A DNA stretch of 64,000 nucleotides from Kaistia sp. 32K (GCF_016629525.1 NZ_AP024269.1:3162001-3226000); one strand, 5' to 3'. Counted from the stretch's first letter, positions 1-9,042 are shown. Notes: generated from the sequence alone by a model not told the origin. Translations and numbers: made by a program.

Positions 1-494
1 CTCGGCATGCGCACTTCTTCGACGGCGGCGCGGCCCTGCCGGATCGATTGCGACAACCGGTAGATCGCCTCGCTCGCCGCCTGATCGGACGAGAACACGC
101 GCTCGACGACGCGCACGTCCTTGACCTCGTCGGCGCCGATCAGGTCGGCATAGGCGGCGTTGGCATAGAGAATGCGGCCGTCACGATCGGTGATCAGCAT
201 TCCCTCGGCCATCGAATCGATGAAGCCGCGGGCAAGCTCGTCGCGCGGCGAGCGGCCGCTGAAGCGCAGCAGCCCGATCGCCGCCGCGAAAAGCGTGAAC
301 ACGCCGACAACAGCGAGAAGGCCGAGAAGGGCGAAGATGAACGGCTCGGCAGCCGCCGGCGGCAGCAACGCGAAGGCGAGCGCCGCGCCGACGAGGCAGC
401 AGGCCAGCACGAGCAGCCGGCCGATGCCGGTCGGACGGTCGGCGCGATCGACGAGCGCGCGGCGTGACGGCTTCTGGTTGTTGCTTTCGGTCAT
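1..494 (-). CDS. cckA: Cell-cycle sensor histidine kinase CckA, N-terminal part (runs off the window)
   Basis: Reading the minus strand from the ATG at 494 gives an open frame that reaches the window edge without a stop, so only about 164 N-terminal residues are present. Two hydrophobic segments are visible (about residues 24-44 and 51-75), followed by a PAS-like stretch (FIDSMAEGMLITDRDG, then ILYANAAYADLIG). This order, two membrane spans then PAS, is that of CckA, the membrane hybrid kinase/phosphatase that feeds phosphate through ChpT to the master regulator CtrA in alphaproteobacteria. The kinase and receiver domains would lie beyond the left edge. The neighbouring FliO-domain and dksA genes are the usual rhizobial neighbours of cckA, which supports the name. 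Another PAS sensor kinase cannot be excluded from this fragment alone. Confidence 0.75.
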   Translation of the reverse strand, partial: MTESNNQKPSRRALVDRADRPTGIGRLLVLACCLVGAALAFALLPPAAAEPFIFALLGLLAVVGVFTLFAAAIGLLRFSGRSPRDELARGFIDSMAEGMLITDRDGRILYANAAYADLIGADEVKDVRVVERVFSSDQAASEAIYRLSQSIRQGRAAVEEVRMP

Positions 495-1046
495 TCCGTC
501 ACGCGGCCCGACATGCGCGGCATCAACCCCTGCACCCCGGTCTGCCCCATCTTGCTCTCGGTCCTGGCGAATTCTTGTTTCTGGCGAAGAATCGCTGTTC
601 GCCGCATGTATCAGGCAGAATGCGGAGGATCACACCCGAATTCAACGCGGACGGTAAAATCGCCTCGTTCGCAGCCCGGCCCGCCCCGCCGCCGCCCTTC
701 GACAAATCACGGCATTTGCCTTGGAATCGGCCAGCTCGCCCCCTAACCAACGCCCGGAGATGCGCTTTTCGCGGCCTGACGCTGCGAATTGCGCACAACG
801 AGAACGCGAATCCACTGGATTCTGCCAAACTCATGGTCAATGAATTCTTAACGCCACCAGGGGATTGATGGATCAGATCCGCGCTGCGGGGTTGCCAAGG
901 CCTAGCGCACGCACGAAAAACGTCGAATAAGCAGGGAGTCGAGCTTTCAGGCACGGAGAGTGCCAGGCTCGGTCCGTTTCGACGCCTCGTTGCGGGCTGA
1001 ACCGAAATCGGCGGGCTGAACCGGAATCGGAAGTCGGGAGAATAAG
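495..1046. other. Intergenic region between divergent cckA and the fliO-like gene
   Basis: About 550 bases without a convincing gene; open frames here have no ribosome site or family resemblance. The stretch from 780 to 870 is less GC-rich than its surroundings and holds two GANTC (CcrM methylation) sites at 808-812 and 818-822 and a third near 936, so the promoters of both divergent genes probably lie here. No full CtrA box (TTAA-N7-TTAA) is seen. Confidence 0.5.
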
Positions 1047-2297
1047 ATGCACGATTATCTGGCGCCAATGTTCGGCGACACAGGCGCGACCATTGCCCAG
1101 TTCGTGATCACGCTGGTCGTGATTCTTCTGGCGATCCTGCTGGTCTTCTGGCTGATCCGCCTCTTTACCAATGGCCGTCTCGGCAGCAGCCCGGCGCGCG
1201 GCCGCCAGCCGCGCCTCGCCGTGCTCGACGCGCTGCCGCTCGATCCGCGCCGCCGGCTGGTCCTCGTCCGCCGCGACAATGTCGAGCACCTGATCCTGAT
1301 CGGCGGCCCGTCCGACCTCGTCGTCGAGCCGGGCATCCAGCGGGCGCAGCCGCCGGCGCGCCGCCTCGAGCCGCTGCGGCAGGAGCCCCCGGCCCGCCCG
1401 GCAGCGCCCCAGCAGCAGAACGGCCGCGTCGCCCCCGAAGCGCCCCGCCAGCCCGAGCCGCGCCGCCCGGAGCCGCAGCCGGTCGCCGACATCTCGGCCT
1501 ATGAGGCACAGCCGGAGCCCGCGCTGCGCCAGCAGCCCGACTTCGAGCCCGTCGCGGAAGCGCCGGCCGAGATCGCCCAGGAAGCCCGCTACGCCCAGCC
1601 GGAGCCCGAGCCGGCGTTCGACGCGCCTTCGCCGCGTGTCACGCCGCCGCAGCGCCCGGCGCCCGAGCCGCGCACCGGCCGTGGCTTCCCGAGCTTCCTG
1701 TCCGGCAACCGGCCGCGGCACACGCCGACCACGGCCGACGTGCCGCAGCCGCCCTTGCCCGTCCAGTCCGCGCCGATCCAGTCCGCGCCGCCCCAGCCCG
1801 TGCCGTCGCCCCGCCAGGCGCCGCCGGCCGAGCCGATCGAGGGTCGCCCGATCGGCCAGCGCCAGCGCCCCTATGACCCGCGCCCGCTGCTCGGCTCGCA
1901 GCAGACGCCCGTCGCGCCGGGCGCCGTGCCGCCCGCCTCGGCCGAAGCGCCGTTCAGCGCGAATTTCGACAGCCCGCGCGCCGCGCCCCGCCGCGCGCCG
2001 ATCCCGCCCGCTCCGCCGGTCGAGGCAGCCGATCCGTTCGCCGGACTGGATGACGAGGCCGAGCGCCTCGCCCGGTTCGAGCCGATCTTCGACGTCGGCG
2101 CCGAGAGCGTGCGTTCCGCCCCGCCCGTCGAGCCGCCGCAGCCCGAGGACGAGCCCGTCGTCATCGCCGAGGATTTCGTCGACGAGCAGCCTCTGCCCGA
2201 CGAGGAGACGTCCGCCAACGCGCCTTCGGCGGTCGGCGACCTCGAAAAGGAAATGGCGCGCCTGCTCGGCGAAATATCCGGCTCGCGCAAGGGCTGA
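1047..2297 (+). CDS. FliO-domain membrane protein with long proline-rich tail
   Basis: 416 residues. Residues about 13-38 form one strongly hydrophobic span, followed by a basic segment and a compact FliO-like domain (RLAVLDALPLDPRRRLVLVRR, then HLILIGGPSDLVVEPGI). The remaining 300 residues are low complexity, rich in Pro, Ala, Glu and Arg, and likely disordered in the cytoplasm. FliO in flagellated bacteria helps assemble the flagellar export gate, but no other flagellar export gene is nearby, and rhizobia carry this gene beside cckA, so a flagellar role is only an inference. ATG at 1047 follows GGGAG. A perfect 15-bp inverted repeat terminator follows the stop. Much longer than typical FliO because of the tail. 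Confidence 0.7.
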   Translation: MHDYLAPMFGDTGATIAQFVITLVVILLAILLVFWLIRLFTNGRLGSSPARGRQPRLAVLDALPLDPRRRLVLVRRDNVEHLILIGGPSDLVVEPGIQRAQPPARRLEPLRQEPPARPAAPQQQNGRVAPEAPRQPEPRRPEPQPVADISAYEAQPEPALRQQPDFEPVAEAPAEIAQEARYAQPEPEPAFDAPSPRVTPPQRPAPEPRTGRGFPSFLSGNRPRHTPTTADVPQPPLPVQSAPIQSAPPQPVPSPRQAPPAEPIEGRPIGQRQRPYDPRPLLGSQQTPVAPGAVPPASAEAPFSANFDSPRAAPRRAPIPPAPPVEAADPFAGLDDEAERLARFEPIFDVGAESVRSAPPVEPPQPEDEPVVIAEDFVDEQPLPDEETSANAPSAVGDLEKEMARLLGEISGSRKG

Positions 2298-2368
2298 TAC
2301 GCAGGGATTGCCAAAGGCGGGTCGCCCGGCGGCCCGTCTGAGACCAGGAACACACAAGAGACCAAGAA

Positions 2369-2410
2369 GAAGGGCGCGGAACCGATGGTTCCGCGCCCTT
2401 CGTCATTTTT
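2369..2410. terminator. Bidirectional terminator between fliO-like gene and dksA
   Basis: A perfect 15-bp inverted repeat (2369-2383 with 2387-2401, loop GAT) is followed by CGTCATTTTT on the plus strand and preceded by an A-rich run that reads as Ts on the minus strand. It sits between two convergent genes and can end both transcripts. Confidence 0.85.
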
Positions 2411-2427
2411 GGATATGGTCCGGGAGT

Positions 2428-2844
2428 CTATTCGTCGCGGTAGACGCGCTCACGCCGCTCATGGCGTTCCTGCGCCTCGATCGAAAGGGTTGCGATCGGC
2501 CGGGCGTCGAGACGCTTGAGGCTGATCGGCTCGCCCGTTTCCTCGCAGTAGCCGTAGCTGCCATCCTCGATCCGCTGCAACGCGGCATCAATCTTGGCGA
2601 TCAGCTTGCGCTGGCGATCACGCGCCCGCAATTCGATCGCACGATCCGTCTCCGAAGAAGCACGGTCTGCAAGATCCGGATGGTTGACGTTCTCGTCCTG
2701 GAGATGCTGGAGCGTTTCCCGGGACTCCCGGAGAATATCGTCTTTCCAGGCAAGGAGCTTCTTGCGGAAGTACTCCCTTTGCCGCTCGTTCATGAAGGGC
2801 TCGGCTTCCGTAGGCCGATACGCTTCAAGGGTATCTAACGTCAT
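2428..2844 (-). CDS. dksA: RNA polymerase-binding transcription factor DksA
   Basis: 138 residues from the ATG at 2844, chosen over an upstream in-frame start at 2895 because AGGGG precedes it and because family members begin with a short stretch before a YRP..EFMN-like motif; here AYRPTEAEPFMNERQREYF. The coiled coil with acidic residues (about 25-100) inserts into the RNA polymerase secondary channel and works with ppGpp in the stringent response. The C-terminal zinc-finger region reads YGYCEETGEPI and then ATLSIEAQERHE: only one of the four cysteines of E. coli DksA is kept, so zinc binding is unlikely. Cys-poor DksA proteins are known in alphaproteobacteria. Convergent with the fliO-like gene. 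Confidence 0.9.
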   Translation of the reverse strand: MTLDTLEAYRPTEAEPFMNERQREYFRKKLLAWKDDILRESRETLQHLQDENVNHPDLADRASSETDRAIELRARDRQRKLIAKIDAALQRIEDGSYGYCEETGEPISLKRLDARPIATLSIEAQERHERRERVYRDE

Positions 2845-3213
2845 GAATGACCCCTGCTCGATGGCATTTCGGCGCGGAATATAGCGATGCGACACCCTTA
2901 GGACAACTGGTCGCGCCCTTCTTTGTGAGAAGGCCGAATTAACGGTGTTCGGATGCCTTCAAGGAGCCACATTTCGTAAAACGCTTTCACGCAAGCTTTT
3001 GATATTCCAGCGCTTCCCCAAATGGCCCGAAAATGGCGGAAAGGCGGGAGCGGCGAGCAGGCCCTGTCGCGCCCGCGTGGCATTAACGCAACGGAAGGTA
3101 AAACTTCGTTAATGTTAACGATGATTGAATGAGCGGGCTGTTTCAGCGCCGCTGCCATCGGCGACGCCCCTGACCGATCCGCGCGTCCGCGCGGCTGACC
3201 GAGGAAGCCGTCC
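2845..3213. other. Divergent intergenic region upstream of dksA and the FlgN-like gene
   Basis: About 370 bases with no credible gene. It has AT-richer patches, notably TTAATGTTAACG near 3110-3121 together with TTAACG near 3083, which resemble CtrA half-sites but lack the 7-base spacing of a full box. Promoters for both flanking genes should lie here. Confidence 0.4.
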
Positions 3214-3708
3214 GTGAGCCAGTCCCGTCCGCAGAATGCCCTGCGCCAGCCGGAGCGAAACGCCGATCCGCAAGGCGCCCTGCCCGCCGTCCGGGGGCGC
3301 GACGACGCCATCCGCGTCTGCGCCAGCATCGAGGCGACGATGGAGGCGCTCTTGCAGATGATTGAGGCGGAGACGACGCTGCTGCGCAAGGGCCAAGCGA
3401 TCGCCGCCGCCGAGCTGGAAGCGCGCCAGGGACATTATGCCCGCCGCTACATCGACGAGCTCGGCCGCATCGGCGCCGTCGGCAACGAGCTCGACCATTT
3501 CCTGCCGGGATCCGTCGCCCGGCTTCGCCGCCTGCACGAGCAGTTCTGCGCCGTGCTCCGGATCGACATGGCCGCGCTCGCCACCGCCCGGGCCGCCTCC
3601 GCCGTCGCGCCGCCCGCCATGCCGCCGGCCGCGCCGGCGCGGCCGATCCCCGCGGCCCCGGCGCCCGTCATCCGCGACCCGAGGCTGGCGCGGGCCGCCG
3701 CCGGCTGA
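3214..3708 (+). CDS. FlgN-like helical protein (hypothetical)
   Basis: 164 residues, GTG start preceded by GAGGAAG. Residues about 30-125 are predicted helical and resemble the FlgN type of flagellar chaperone: a segment SIEATMEALLQMIEAETTLL followed by a second long helix with LGRIGAVGNELDHFLP. The last 40 residues are Ala/Pro-rich. FlgN proteins chaperone hook-junction subunits, but sequence similarity in this family is weak and no hook gene lies nearby. It could equally be an unrelated helical protein of the cckA-dksA neighbourhood. No signal peptide or membrane span. Confidence 0.45.
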   Translation: MSQSRPQNALRQPERNADPQGALPAVRGRDDAIRVCASIEATMEALLQMIEAETTLLRKGQAIAAAELEARQGHYARRYIDELGRIGAVGNELDHFLPGSVARLRRLHEQFCAVLRIDMAALATARAASAVAPPAMPPAAPARPIPAAPAPVIRDPRLARAAAG

Positions 3709-3849
3709 GCCCTTCCCGCCCCCTTGCCCGCGCCCCTTCGGGAGCGGCGATCACGCCGATTGCAGTCGGCCCGCAGCCGTGTCAGCGTATCGCCAGCCGG
3801 GCAGGCCCGGAAAACCAGAAGCCCCGCAACAGGGAACGATGCGATCGCC

Positions 3850-4395
3850 ATGCGCCTTCTTCTGCTTCGTCACGCGAAATCGGCCTGGGACGTGGCCGGC
3901 CTTGCCGATTTCGACAGGCCGCTGGCGCCACGGGGCCGGCGCGCGGCGACGATGATCGGCGAACACCTGGCCGCCCACCGCCTGACGCCCGACCGCATCC
4001 TCTGCTCCTCGGCGCGGCGGACGCGCGAGACGCTGATCGGCCTGCTGCCGATGATCCCGAGCAATCTCGAAATCCGCATCACGCGCGATCTCTACGAGGT
4101 CTCCGCCGACGCCTATATCGACTGCGTCGGCGCGCTCGGCGGCAATGCCCGCAACCTGATGCTGATCGGCCATAACCCGACCCTGCAGGACACCGCGCTG
4201 GAGCTGATCGGCAGCGGCAACCCGGCGCTGCGCGAGGAGATCGGGGCCAAGTTCCCGACCGCCGGCCTCGCCGTCATCGATTTCGACATCCACAAATGGT
4301 CGGAGCTGCGCCCCCGCACCGGCCGCGTCGTCGCCTTCTTCCGCCCGCGCGAGCTGGAACTGGTCGGCGGCGAGCCGGCCATCGACGACGAATAG
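3850..4395 (+). CDS. SixA-type histidine phosphatase
   Basis: 181 residues from the ATG at 3850; upstream in-frame sequence lacks family similarity. The N terminus MRLLLLRHAKSAW carries the catalytic RH(A/G) signature of the histidine phosphatase superfamily, followed by a DFDRPLAPRGRRAA loop, SSARRTRET around residue 57, and GHNPTL (second catalytic His) around residue 105. SixA of E. coli removes phosphate from histidine phosphotransfer domains or NPr; small alphaproteobacterial homologues are uncharacterised as to partner. It lies 110 bases upstream of ycjX on the same strand and may be co-transcribed. Confidence 0.8.
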   Translation: MRLLLLRHAKSAWDVAGLADFDRPLAPRGRRAATMIGEHLAAHRLTPDRILCSSARRTRETLIGLLPMIPSNLEIRITRDLYEVSADAYIDCVGALGGNARNLMLIGHNPTLQDTALELIGSGNPALREEIGAKFPTAGLAVIDFDIHKWSELRPRTGRVVAFFRPRELELVGGEPAIDDE

Positions 4396-4505
4396 GTCTT
4401 TTGCCGTCCGCGTGCCGTGCCTACATGGGACGCGGCCGGCTCATCGGCCGGGATGGCGCGTCGACCCGATGCGCCACCACGACCGAGCGGCCAGGAACGG
4501 GACCC

Positions 4506-5969
4506 TTGAAGCTGACCACGCTGACTGACGAAGCGCGCCTCGCCCTCTCGACGCTGGGCGACCGCGCCGCGGACCTCGTCTCGCCGACGGTCCGGCTGGG
4601 CGTGACCGGGCTGGCGCGCGCCGGCAAGACGGTGTTCATCACGGCGCTGGTGCACAATCTCGTTCATGGCGGCCGCCTGCCGCTGTTCCGCTCCTACGCG
4701 TCCGGCCGCGTCACCGGCGCCAAGCTCGAGCCGCAACCGGACGACGACGTGCCGCGCTTCGACTACGAGGACCATGTCCGCGCCCTGGTCGAGCAGCGCA
4801 TCTGGCCGGATTCGACCTACCGGATCAGCGAGCTGCGGCTGACCATCGCCTTTGAATCCGCCTCTTATTTCAAGCAGCGCTTCGGGCCGGGAAAGCTGCA
4901 TCTCGACATCGTCGACTATCCCGGCGAATGGCTGCTCGACCTGCCGCTGCTCGCCAAGGACTACGCGCAATGGTCGCGCGAGGCGCTGACGATGGCGGAG
5001 AGCCCGGCCCGCCGCGCCGCCGCGGCCCCCTGGCTGGCGCGTCTTGCGACGATCGACCCGGCCGCGCCCGAGGACGAGGCGGTGGCGCGCGAGCTCGCCG
5101 CGCTCTTCACCGGCTATCTGCGCGCCTGCCGCGCCGACGAGAACGCGCTCTCGACCCTGCCGCCCGGCCGCTTCCTGATGCCGGGCGACCTCGAAGGCTC
5201 GCCGGCGCTCACCTTCGCGCCGCTGCCGGAGGCCGCCGCCGCCGCGCCGCCCGGCTCGCTCGGGCGGATGATGGCGCGCCGCTACGAGGCGTATAAATCG
5301 GTGGTGGTGAAGCCGTTCTTCCGCGATCACTTCGCCAGGCTCGACCGGCAGATCGTGCTGGTCGACGCGCTGAACGCGCTCAATGCCGGCCCCGCCGCCG
5401 TCGCCGATCTCGGCGCCGCGCTGACCGAGATCCTCGGCTGCTACAGACCGGGCTCGACCTCCTGGCTCGCCAGCCTGCTGACGCACCGCATCGACCGCAT
5501 CCTGATCGGCGCCACCAAGGCCGACCATCTGCACCACGCCGACCACGACCGGCTGGAGGCGATCCTCGCCCGCCTGCTGGCGCCGGCGATCGAGCGCGCC
5601 TCGGCCGCCGGCGCGCGGGTCGAGGTGGCGGCGCTCGCCTCGGTGCGGGCGACGCGCGAGGGCGTCGTCATCGAGGACTCGGAAAAGTTGCCCTCGATCA
5701 TCGGAACGCCGCTCGCCGGCGAGACGATCGACGGCGAGACCTTCGATGGCAAAACCGAAATCGCCTTCTTTCCCGGGGACTTGCCGAACGATCCTGAATC
5801 GATCCTTGCAGGCGCTGACTCAACTTCCGAACTCGGCCAGACGGCGCTGCGCTTCGTCCGCTTCCGTCCGCCGGCGCTGGAGCGGACGGCCGAGGGCATC
5901 ACGCTGTCGCTGCCGCATATCCGCCTCGACCGCGCGCTCGAATTCCTGATCGGAGACCGGCTGGCATGA
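4506..5969 (+). CDS. ycjX: YcjX family P-loop ATPase/GTPase-like protein
   Basis: About 487 residues from a TTG at 4506, chosen because AGGA stands about ten bases upstream and because the family starts just before the P loop; an in-frame ATG at 4425 has no ribosome site. The Walker A motif is GLARAGKTVFIT (about residue 37), and DYPGEWLLDLPLL (about residue 140) matches the family Walker B-like region. YcjX proteins belong to a stress-induced operon with YcjF in enterobacteria; the exact role is unknown. The stop overlaps the start of the next gene (ATGA), so the two are translationally coupled, as in other proteobacteria. Confidence 0.85.
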   Translation: MKLTTLTDEARLALSTLGDRAADLVSPTVRLGVTGLARAGKTVFITALVHNLVHGGRLPLFRSYASGRVTGAKLEPQPDDDVPRFDYEDHVRALVEQRIWPDSTYRISELRLTIAFESASYFKQRFGPGKLHLDIVDYPGEWLLDLPLLAKDYAQWSREALTMAESPARRAAAAPWLARLATIDPAAPEDEAVARELAALFTGYLRACRADENALSTLPPGRFLMPGDLEGSPALTFAPLPEAAAAAPPGSLGRMMARRYEAYKSVVVKPFFRDHFARLDRQIVLVDALNALNAGPAAVADLGAALTEILGCYRPGSTSWLASLLTHRIDRILIGATKADHLHHADHDRLEAILARLLAPAIERASAAGARVEVAALASVRATREGVVIEDSEKLPSIIGTPLAGETIDGETFDGKTEIAFFPGDLPNDPESILAGADSTSELGQTALRFVRFRPPALERTAEGITLSLPHIRLDRALEFLIGDRLA

Positions 5970-6991
5970 CGAGCGACAGGCCGCGCAAGCCGACCGCCTT
6001 CCGGCTCGACCGGATCCGCGTCGTCGACGATCCCGACATCGCCCATAGGCCCGGCGACCGCCCGGTGGTGATCGCCGAGCCGGAGGATGTCGACCTCCCC
6101 GCCCCGACGCCGAAGCCGCCGCGGCCGATGCGCTGGGCCAACATTCTCGCCTCGGCGCTTGGCATCCTGCTGTCGCTCGGCATCGGGCTCGCCGTCGACC
6201 AGCTGATCCGCGACCTGTTCCAGCGGGCCGAATGGCTCGGCTGGTTCGCGGTCGCCGTCGCCGCCGTGGCGCTGGTCGCCCTCGCCGCGCTGTCGATCCG
6301 CGAGATCGGCGGCCTGCTGCGGCTCCGGCGCATTACCCGCATCCGCGAGGCGGCCGACGACGCCGCGAGCCGCGACGACCGCATCGCCGCGCGGGCGACG
6401 GTGCGCGACCTCGCCGCGCTCTACAAGGAACGGCCGGATACGGCGCATGGCCGCGCCGCGCTGGAATTGCACGCCGCCGAGATCATCGACGGCCGCGACC
6501 TGATCGGCCTGTCCGAGCACGAACTCCTGAAGCCGCTCGACGCGGCGGCGCAGACGCTGGTGCTCACCGCCGCCAAGCGCGTGACGCTGGTGACGGCGAT
6601 CTCGCCGCGCGCGGCGGTCGACCTGATCTTCGTGCTGTTCACGGCGCTCCGGCTGATCCGCCAGCTCGGCCAGCTCTATGGCGGCCGGCCGGGCACGCTC
6701 GGCTTCCTGCGCCTGGCGCGCACCGTCATCGCCCATCTCGCGGTGACCGGCGGCATGGCGGCGGGCGATTCTATCGTGCAGCAGATCCTCGGCCACGGCC
6801 TCGCGGCGCGGCTTTCCGCCCGGCTCGGCGAGGGCGTGATCAACGGCATCCTGACGGCGCGCGTCGGCATCGCCGCGATCGACGTCTGCCGCCCCCTGCC
6901 CTTCATCGCCGAAAAGCCGCCAGCCATGGCCGACTTCATGGCGGAACTCACCAAGCTGAATGCCGGCAAGGACAAGAAGGGCGCGGAATAG
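5966..6991 (+). CDS. ycjF: YcjF/TIGR01620 family membrane protein
   Basis: 341 residues, starting inside the stop of ycjX (ATGA). Two hydrophobic spans are seen at about residues 57-75 and 90-112, followed by a DUF697-type C-terminal region with long amphipathic helices and a motif series TAISPRAAVDLIFVLFTALR and GMAAGDSIVQQILGHG. This matches the YcjF family that always pairs with YcjX. The pair is thought to act at the inner membrane in stress adaptation, but the mechanism is not established. Length fits the family (about 340-350). Confidence 0.85.
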   Translation: MTSDRPRKPTAFRLDRIRVVDDPDIAHRPGDRPVVIAEPEDVDLPAPTPKPPRPMRWANILASALGILLSLGIGLAVDQLIRDLFQRAEWLGWFAVAVAAVALVALAALSIREIGGLLRLRRITRIREAADDAASRDDRIAARATVRDLAALYKERPDTAHGRAALELHAAEIIDGRDLIGLSEHELLKPLDAAAQTLVLTAAKRVTLVTAISPRAAVDLIFVLFTALRLIRQLGQLYGGRPGTLGFLRLARTVIAHLAVTGGMAAGDSIVQQILGHGLAARLSARLGEGVINGILTARVGIAAIDVCRPLPFIAEKPPAMADFMAELTKLNAGKDKKGAE

Positions 6992-7051
6992 GAGCCGCCC
7001 GGAGCGAGCAGGCTCGAACTCTGAGCCCTTCAGGCCGATCAACCCGCACCA

Positions 7052-7207
7052 CCTCATCCTGAGGTGCTTCGCGCGAGCGAAGCCTCGAAGGAGGGTCCAG
7101 CAGAGCGCTCCGGCTTGCAGGTGAAGTCCGGCGATACCCGCCGCTCCACGATGGGCGTTCTCTGGACCCTCCTTCGAGGCCCGGCTTCGCCGGGCACCTC
7201 AGGATGA
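7052..7207. repeat. Palindromic repeat, family A (CATCCTGAGGTGC type), paired copy
   Basis: Two inverted arms: CTCATCCTGAGGTGC...CGAAGGAGGGTCCAG at the left and CTGGACCCTCCTTCGAGG...CACCTCAGGATGA at the right, each with its own small internal palindrome (GCTTCGCGCGAGCGAAGC, GGCTTCGCC). The same unit recurs at 23348-23402 and 51213-51350. It fills most of the roughly 300 bases between ycjF and the cupin gene. Confidence 0.8.
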
Positions 7208-7292
7208 TCGTGGAGTTTGTTCTAGGAGACAGACAGGTCGCAATGACCGATCGCTCCCCCGCCGCATCGCGATAGTCGTCCGAGGAAAGCCC

Positions 7293-7799
7293 TCACGCCG
7301 CCCAGAGCGAGGCGAGCGGGCCGGTGCTGCCGAGGATCGGGTCGCTTTCCGGCATCGGCACCGCCGCGATGCGGGCGCGGACCGCAGCGCCATCGACGAC
7401 GTCGTCGGCCCGGATCAGGTCCCATTTCTGGCCGACCGGATAGGCGCCGATCACCAGCAAGTCGGGGCTGGAGGAGAGCTGCTTGTGGCCGACGCCGGCC
7501 GGGATCAGCACCGCGTCGCCGGCCTTCAGCTCGATCCGCTCGCCCTTGTCGCCGCCGAGTTGCACGGTGGCCGAGCCGGCGGCGATGCCGAGCACCTCAT
7601 GCGCGGTCGAGTGATAGTGGTGGAACGGATAGATGCCGTTCCGCCAGGTTCCGCCCCAGCCATGCGAGACGAACAGCCGCTCGAACGCCGTCGCCCGGTC
7701 GGGCGCCTCGGCGAGCGCCTCCCGATAGAGAATGAGCGGCAATTCCGGATTGTTGGGCACGTCGCCCTGATCGGCGAAATGATAGGGGCTGGCAAGCAT
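7293..7799 (-). CDS. YjlB-like cupin domain protein
   Basis: 168 residues. The ATG at 7799 is preceded by an excellent GGAGGTGAG site, so the longer in-frame extension to 8054 is rejected. A single cupin fold is indicated by PFHHYHSTAHEVLGI (metal-binding HxH and Glu, about residue 60), a glycine turn, and AGDAVLIPAGVGHKQL (second motif with His, about residue 105). The layout matches the YjlB-type cupins, whose substrate is not known. It lies alone, convergent with ycjF across a palindromic repeat. Confidence 0.75.
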   Translation of the reverse strand: MLASPYHFADQGDVPNNPELPLILYREALAEAPDRATAFERLFVSHGWGGTWRNGIYPFHHYHSTAHEVLGIAAGSATVQLGGDKGERIELKAGDAVLIPAGVGHKQLSSSPDLLVIGAYPVGQKWDLIRADDVVDGAAVRARIAAVPMPESDPILGSTGPLASLWAA

Positions 7800-8019
7800 C
7801 CTCACCTCCGGCTGGAACAACGGGGCAAACGAGGATGCCGGGCGCGGGGTTCCCACCCCTCTCCGAAATCGCCGCGCCTGTCCATCGGCGGCGGAAGAAA
7901 GCCCCTCACCCAACCCTCTCGGGCGTGCGGGCGAGGTTCCCCAATGGGTGAATGGGGGGAAGGCGACGGATCCTCTACCGGCCGCAGAAGATAGGCTGCT
8001 CGGGCTGAGCCACCCTCCG

Positions 8020-8049
8020 CCGTCATCCCGGCGAAGGCCGGGAGGTGGA
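8020..8049. repeat. Left part of a family B palindromic repeat interrupted by the IS30 element
   Basis: CGTCATCCCGGCGAAGGCCGGGA is the usual start of the family B repeat seen at 26651, 30083, 30398 and 38344, where it continues as TCCA. Here it continues as GGTGGA into the IS end, and GGATCCAGACGC resumes just right of the element at 9087, so the element probably landed in this repeat. Confidence 0.6.
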
Positions 8050-9042
8050 TTCACATCCGAAGTGCAACACTTGTTCGGAGAAGGCCTCGGCCGGGGTTTG
8101 GAAGCCGAGGCATTTGCGCGGCGTGTTGTTGTAGGCGGCCATCATGCCGATGAGGGCGCCGCTGTCGAGGGCTGCGAGGTCGGTCTTGCGCGGCAGGAAG
8201 CGGCGCATGCGACCGATGGCGTTCTCGATGCCGCCCTTCTGCCAGGGCGCATGCGGATCGCAGAAATAGGTGGCGATGCCGAGGGCGCCGAGCTCGTAGT
8301 GGCGGGCGAACTCGGTGCCGTTGTCGAAGGTGACGGTCTTGCGGCAGGCCGGTGGCAGCGTCTGGAGGGCCGCCGCCAGCGCGCCGGCGACCGGTTCGGC
8401 GCGCTTCGACGGCAGTGGGCTGCCGATCAGCACCCGGCTCATGCGGTCATGCAGCAGCAGGAGGTTCTGGCCGTAGCGGGAAAACGCCATCAGGTCGGCC
8501 TCCCAATGGCCGGGGTCGAGCCGGGTCAGCACCGCGCTCGGACGCTCCGCCAGCGGCACCCGGTGGCGCATGTGCAGGGCCGGACTGCCGCCCTTGCCGG
8601 GCCGCCAACCCCGCCGCGACTTGGCCCTCGGCAGGTAATTGCGCCAGGTGAAGTCCAAGGGGAAATCTTGGTGGCGGCGGATCTGGGCATAGACGAAGCG
8701 ATAGATGCTCTCATGGCTGAGGCGGCTCGGGCCGTCGCGCCGCAGGCGGCCGGCGATCTGTTCCGGCGACCAGCCGGCCCGGAGCTGGCCGAGGACCTCG
8801 GTGCGGAGCGCCGCGTCGCGGTCGAGCCGGCTGCCGTTCCATCGTCGCGCCCGCGCCTGGGCCTCGGCATGAGCGGGCTGGTATCCCACCTGCTGGCCGC
8901 GGTTGCGCTTCAGCTCCCTGGCGATGGACGATGGCGCGCGATCCAGAGCTGCAGCGATCTGGCGGATCGAGGCGCCTTCGCCCGATAGGCGGGCAATCTC
9001 GATCCGCTCCTCAAGCCCGAGCTGGCTGTACTCTCGTCCCAT
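8023..9042 (-). CDS. IS30 family transposase
   Basis: 339 residues. The N terminus has the helix-turn-helix of the IS30 family (YSQLGLEERIEIARL, then IRQIAAALDRAPSSIARELKRN), and the DDE catalytic triad is readable: D183 in GHWEADLM, D240 in TFDNGTEF, and E273 in QKGGIENAIGRMRRF, with the 33-residue D-E spacing of the family. The start ATG lies 38 bases inside the right inverted repeat. The reading frame passes through the left inverted repeat and stops at 8023, about 27 bases outside the element, so the last nine codons and stop come from the host repeat. Otherwise intact and possibly active. Confidence 0.95.
   Translation of the reverse strand: MGREYSQLGLEERIEIARLSGEGASIRQIAAALDRAPSSIARELKRNRGQQVGYQPAHAEAQARARRWNGSRLDRDAALRTEVLGQLRAGWSPEQIAGRLRRDGPSRLSHESIYRFVYAQIRRHQDFPLDFTWRNYLPRAKSRRGWRPGKGGSPALHMRHRVPLAERPSAVLTRLDPGHWEADLMAFSRYGQNLLLLHDRMSRVLIGSPLPSKRAEPVAGALAAALQTLPPACRKTVTFDNGTEFARHYELGALGIATYFCDPHAPWQKGGIENAIGRMRRFLPRKTDLAALDSGALIGMMAAYNNTPRKCLGFQTPAEAFSEQVLHFGCESTSRPSPG

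Noticed and set aside
873..2357. 494-codon frame antisense to the FliO-domain gene
   Set aside because: Arg/Gly-rich shadow of the proline-rich tail.
3083..3121. Possible CtrA box upstream of the FlgN-like gene
   Set aside because: TTAA half-sites are present but none are spaced by seven bases as in TTAA-N7-TTAA.
2898..3389. 163-codon minus-strand frame between dksA and the FlgN-like gene
   Set aside because: It covers the divergent promoter region and the start of the FlgN-like gene in reverse; no ribosome site or family features.
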